Of a DNA stretch of 64,000 nucleotides, positions 59,561 through 64,000 are shown in pieces. Positions within the stretch are counted from its first letter, which is position 1. Each line of letters starts with the position of its first letter. This stretch comes from Psococerastis gibbosa (lineage: Eukaryota > Arthropoda > Insecta > Psocodea > Psocidae), in assembly GCA_963971405.1 (NCBI GenBank), contig OZ020489.1, positions 29,166,290 through 29,230,289 on the forward strand. Reading direction: 5' to 3'. Below the pieces are notes generated by a model, which was not told where the DNA came from, did not search any database, and saw only the letters and a list, made by a program, of their open reading frames with translations. Made by a program: the position numbers and the translations under genes.

Positions 59561-60830
59561 TCACCTTATAGGAAAGCCACATTACCTCAACTGAAATAAT
59601 GAGCTATTACAAAGAATACCCAATAATTACGTAAAAATTTTGACACAAGTTTCTCGTCCCGAACTAAAAGCACGAAAGCGCGGCAATTGGTGGACAGAAC
59701 GAACTACAATAGAGAACAGTTCTACGGGAAAAATGATAAAGCGGAATGTGTTCATGGTTAAGTGCGAGTATGTTCACGCATTTAGTAATATACAGGGTGA
59801 CACATAGGCACTGTATGTTCAAACTTATAGGCTATAACAGCTATCCATCTGCCAGCTTATATGAAGAGTTAAAAGTTTCAAATCTATTAAATCTACATAT
59901 TATGCAAAGCAATCAGCGATATACGGGTACAATGGAAACACAACACAAATTTCCATTTTAATGTACTATATATACCGTGGACTAGTTTATTTACTGTTGA
60001 CGGCAGCATGACATTAGCTTTGACAGGAATATCCAAATATTATATTATTATATAAATATATATATTATTATATATAAAATATTATAGCCCCGTGGCACAG
60101 TTTGTTTAATTTCTATTGAATAGGATACAGGACAGTCAATACTTTGTTCAATCGCAAACAAAACACTTTCAGTAGTAATATTCAACAAATTTTTACTAGC
60201 CCGTATATACTTTTTACAACTCTTCTGATTCGCTAATTAACCATTCCATGCTGATGAGGTAAATATGGAAAATTGTACGGCCAGAATTATTAGGCTTTTG
60301 GAAGCACGAATGGGCCATCCTATTGGTGTAGGAAGTCACGTGGGCGTACGTAAGCCATCGTATAAAAATTACAATAAGCAAATAAATACGGTTATGTGTA
60401 TACTTTGTATGATATCATCAATCTTTCGACTACTTTCCCCTGGCAACAATATTCCAGTAAAAAATTATAAATATAATTGTATTATTATAGGCCATCACTC
60501 CACGCAACTACACAACAGGGTAGTTTGCAACAAGTATTAATGTGAAGTGTGAACGTAATTTCGGTATACCGACGTACATACAAAAGGGCATCCTGTATAG
60601 TAGTATTATCTGCAAAATACTTCCGCCCGGGACTTTTCACTGTAAGTAGTTCCACCAATGATAATAGAGGTCCCTCGTCATGTCATGACCTACATTTTTT
60701 TATATTTTTGACGCGGGAAACCCCGAGAAAGGTAGGAACCTCATATAGATTTTGAAACTTAAGGATAAACTTCAATCAGTGCTGCCATTTAGCGTATAAT
60801 TATACGATTATATACTATGATAATAAAAAC
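59561..60830. other. Intergenic stretch with no recognised gene
   Basis: Short open frames occur (for example 60265-60540) without recognisable domains or splice support. An AT-rich palindromic stretch is at 60035-60090. Confidence 0.4.
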
Positions 60831-61080
60831 GGAGCTTCGAGGGCTGCTTCGCGTACCCCACCCCTCTTGCACCTGCCGCGGGTTGCAGCATTAACGGATA
60901 CAGGAGCTGCCCCCCCCCCCAAATTTAGTAAATCTATTGTAGGTTAATTTATGATTTAATAGATCTTATATATGTTTTTTTTATTTTGACCCCCAACTAC
61001 CCCCCCCCCCCCCGTCCCTGGGTGGCAGCTCACCCTTTCGGGGCCTCGCATTAACGTGGTTCCATTGAGCGGTACGCTCG
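60830..61080. repeat. GC-rich dispersed repeat, locus 2
   Basis: CTTGCACCTGCCGCGGG and CCTCGCATTAACGTGGTTCC match 25605-25665. It has poly-C runs at 60910-60920 and 61000-61014 and an AT-rich insertion between them compared with locus 1. Confidence 0.65.
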
Positions 61081-63195
61081 TACCTTTTCAATTGTTGAAC
61101 AGAAATCAGGATTTCCCATGGTCAGTAACCCTCGCTGAACGTTTCTCTCTTAAATAAATGCAGCCTATTTCACCAAATGCCATGATGTGTTCTCTTAAAT
61201 GAAGCCATAGATTGCTTATTGTAAATACAAAATATGTAGGCACCGTACATTGCAGTAGCGATGACATTAATTTATTTGATTGTTTTTTTGGTTATTTTCT
61301 ATTTATAGACTGTTGGCTTTGAATGGGTTAAAGATGTCATAGAAAGTGTGAAGTCACATTGTTGCAGATTGTTGTTCGTCGTAAAAGTTTAGTTTAGGTT
61401 GTAGGTACCTATAAGAAGGTATCAACAGCGTTTAAAGTTGAGCCGACAAACAAGGCTTCCTCCACTTCGATAACGAAAAACTTAAGCTGGCCCAATCGTT
61501 GGATTTTGGATCATCAGCCCTGGCGATATTTTCGTTTTTCTTTTTGGCTGGTTCAACCCCCAAGGTGCAAAATCATAGCTAGTAGTAGAGTAAGATTAGT
61601 GGCTAAGAGTTTAATATAATTTGTTTGAGGCGGGTGTGTCTGAAATGTGCGGGAAGAATTAATTAGCTACCTGCACTTAATTATATGTTGCCATTACTTC
61701 ACGTGCATGGCAGCACATAGGGGTACCGTATTCTAATAGGCCTAAACCATAGGGGTCCGCCACTCAACAATAGAATATTAAGTGTTTGCCAATCTGTATT
61801 GGCTCAAGAGGCTAGTTTACATTTTCCAATTCACTTAGCCAGCGACACTATAACAGAAAGAAATATAATAACAATTATCAGGACCATCCAGGTACATTAC
61901 ACCCCACCACATTATCATAAGGAATAATTTTAAATATATTTTGTTATTGCAGTGGACCTCCCCTAAATAAACCGATAGCGTTGAACTTAATGGTCTAGCT
62001 TAAATAATACAATTAGTAATAAGGTGGATTAGCGAACAATACAAGGGAAAGGAACATAATAAGATTAATAATTTGATAAATAAATGTACCGATATCTAGG
62101 TACCAGCACCTAGTTTAATTATTTACTATTGCTAGTTCGAGCTAAGCCAAGCGCTAATTAGTATCTTAAATTTTATATTTTTTAGCTAACAGTTAATAAG
62201 GATAGCTACGACCACGACCACCTATGGTAAATCATATTTTGCCCGAACTATCTTTTCTCAATTTTCCCCATACATTCGATAATTGGAATTATTTATAGGG
62301 ACAATTTCCTACGGATTAGCGACATTACGGTGAAAAGAGAATAATCGTTCATGTTGAAGCCATCAACCATTGAATCATTTCAAATAGGAACCTCACTTTA
62401 CTTAATTGGCAGATAGAATCTTTTATGGAACTCTATTTCCGTTTTTACCAACCACAAAATATATCATCTGATAGCCTAAGCCATTGACCATGCGAACCAT
62501 TTGGTCCCACGCCTTTTTTTAGCAAAACTTCTACACAAAATGTGTTCCTTTGGGTAATCGCAAAAATCACATAAAATCTGCATTATTATAAATTCAAATA
62601 GCACTTTCTCTATAAATTCTAATTATAGAATATTGATCTCTGCTCATTCATTGGTAGTAAGTATACCCGTGGCCCATTCCCTTTCCCACATGCAACCTTT
62701 TACACATAATTTGAAGACTTACCCTGAGCTTATTCTGTGTGTACCGACACAAATGGCTTATGCAGAGCTAACAAAAGTTTCCCGGGGCTAATTTCCTTAT
62801 CTAAACATTATTTTATTGCAAATATGTGAAAACTCAAAGGACAGAGGTCGAGGCCCCTGCGGCGACTCGAAGGGAACTTCGTACTTGCGCGCTCATCCAA
62901 ATCAATAAGTTCCGTTTCGCGGCTTAGTGTTGGCTAAACTGGATTAATCCATGTTTAGCGAAGGAAAGTTTTACGCGGGAACTAACTATAGAGAAAAGCC
63001 GTATTTACTTGTTCAGCTCCATTAACAATTGGACTTCCATGCCTTAATTTTGTATGCAGCCCATCGAGCATACAGTGCGTCTTTAAATTAATATTTTCGG
63101 GACCGTACAAATAAAGTCCGATAAACTTTTAGGTACGCTAGAGTGTAAGAGTATTTTATTTCATTTTTAAGGACTTTTTATGGACCCAGGCCTAT
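61081..63195. other. About 2.1 kb with no recognised feature
   Basis: AT-rich; no coding exon, RNA gene or known repeat was recognised on either strand. Confidence 0.4.
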
Positions 63196-63199
63196 TTAT

Positions 63200-63415
63200 A
63201 GTAGCCCCATAGGTCCCTTGTCCAATGCCAACGACCCCTTGAATTTCGGACATTATTTGTATTGTTCCCGTATGAACCATTGCCATTGGCAAACTGGTAT
63301 AAGTTCTCAGTCAACCTACACCGGCTACAAGCGATAATGGACAAGCTGAGACAAGCTTACAGTTCACGCAGTGAAACAGGCGAAAGCATGACTTAACCAA
63401 GTACAGATACGAGTC
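63200..63415 (+). repeat. Dispersed 200-bp repeat, copy 5
   Basis: Best-preserved copy: TTGTCCAATGCCAACGACCC, CCATTGCCATTGGCAAACTG, TACACCGGCTACAAGCGATA and GGACAAGCTGAGACAAGCTT. Confidence 0.75.
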
Positions 63416-63659
63416 TTTTTTTAGGTACGCTAGCTAACTCATGGACAGTTTCCGATACCCAAGCCTTACAAACGCTTATGTGTCATAACCTTATCATTCG
63501 GAATAGTATTTATACCCACGAACAGATACTATGTATGGTACATTCAGAGCAAAAATTGGAGGAAAAGAATTTAGGACGACGTGGTCAGACCTGAGGTGAA
63601 TAATAATATGCTAGTACATAAACAGTATATGTATATAGAAAGCAATTTGCAGTCAGAAT

Positions 63660-64000
63660 CGTAAAGAACCGGTCCGAGTTTACTCGAACATGCTTTCCAA
63701 TTTATCAATTAGTAGATAAGAGAAAATGAGTACTTTCATGGTAAATAATATTCCTATAGTTCAATTTCGGACATCTCGGGGGGGGGGGGGGGGGGGTGTC
63801 CACCTGACTTCACTAGAGGTTAAGTAAATTCTAGATATAGGTCAGATATTACATTACACTACATTACCACACAGCAATAATGGCAGGGCACGCAATGCAT
63901 TTGAGCGTGAATTTTCATTTTTTTTTTTTTTTTGCACAAACCAAATAGTTTTTTGGGAAAGCTACCTGTCCGGTTTAGTTACTCAATTTAACACCTAAAA
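63660..64000 (+). repeat. Dispersed repeat with poly-G tract, copy 3, cut by the window end
   Basis: Starts AAGAACCGGTCCGAGTTTAC, has the poly-G run at 63779-63796 and TGTCCACCTGACTTCACTAG, and continues past the right edge in the order seen at 990-1350. Confidence 0.85.

Noticed and set aside
1..64000. CRISPR arrays, operons or phage-like modules
   Set aside because: The sequence is clearly animal nuclear DNA; the regular repeats seen are MITEs and tandem repeats without spacer structure.

Overview
The window is animal nuclear DNA: compact exons with GT-AG introns, AT-rich sequence and a heavy load of degenerate transposable elements. The protein sequences, especially an almost insect-identical Rab3 with the invertebrate-style C-terminus CNC, point to an arthropod-like protostome. 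A crustacean is a guess; the sequence does not settle the species.

Four conserved genes can be read exon by exon. (1) ATP-citrate lyase (ACLY), minus strand: its first five coding exons lie at 351-4453 and the rest is off the left edge. (2) LSM12, plus strand, complete in four exons at 16566-22743. (3) ABCB6-type mitochondrial/endolysosomal half ABC transporter, minus strand, complete in 13 coding exons at 25140-40372 (848 codons plus stop). (4) Rab3 small GTPase, minus strand, complete in five coding exons at 45659-52629 (220 codons plus stop). For the complete genes the exon lengths sum to a multiple of three and the phases agree, which supports the boundaries. LSM12 and ABCB6 converge tail to tail. 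An unrecognised minus-strand gene starts head to head with LSM12 at 15935 and may end at 8679. Three more coding-like exons of unknown identity are at 36465-36681 (+), 37612-37773 (-) and 56741-56867 (-).

Most remaining sequence is mobile. A family of MITEs with GGCG termini and 3-bp target duplications (TAA, TTA, TTC, ATA, TAT, TTT), consistent with PIF/Harbinger-type elements, has at least 16 copies, two of which carry a second MITE inside. Also present are a Tc1-like element with about 220-bp inverted repeats inserted in an older LINE within an LSM12 intron, a DD37D (maT-like) element, a folded-back mariner remnant, a 259-bp hAT-type MITE with an 8-bp target duplication, tRNA-derived SINEs whose tail resembles that of a nearby LINE, several LINE fragments, and dispersed or tandem repeats of unknown class.

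The genes do not form a pathway operon. ACLY makes cytosolic acetyl-CoA, LSM12 is an RNA-binding adaptor, ABCB6 is a porphyrin/heavy-metal transporter and Rab3 controls regulated exocytosis. The main interest is the record of nested transposition and the unassigned exons.
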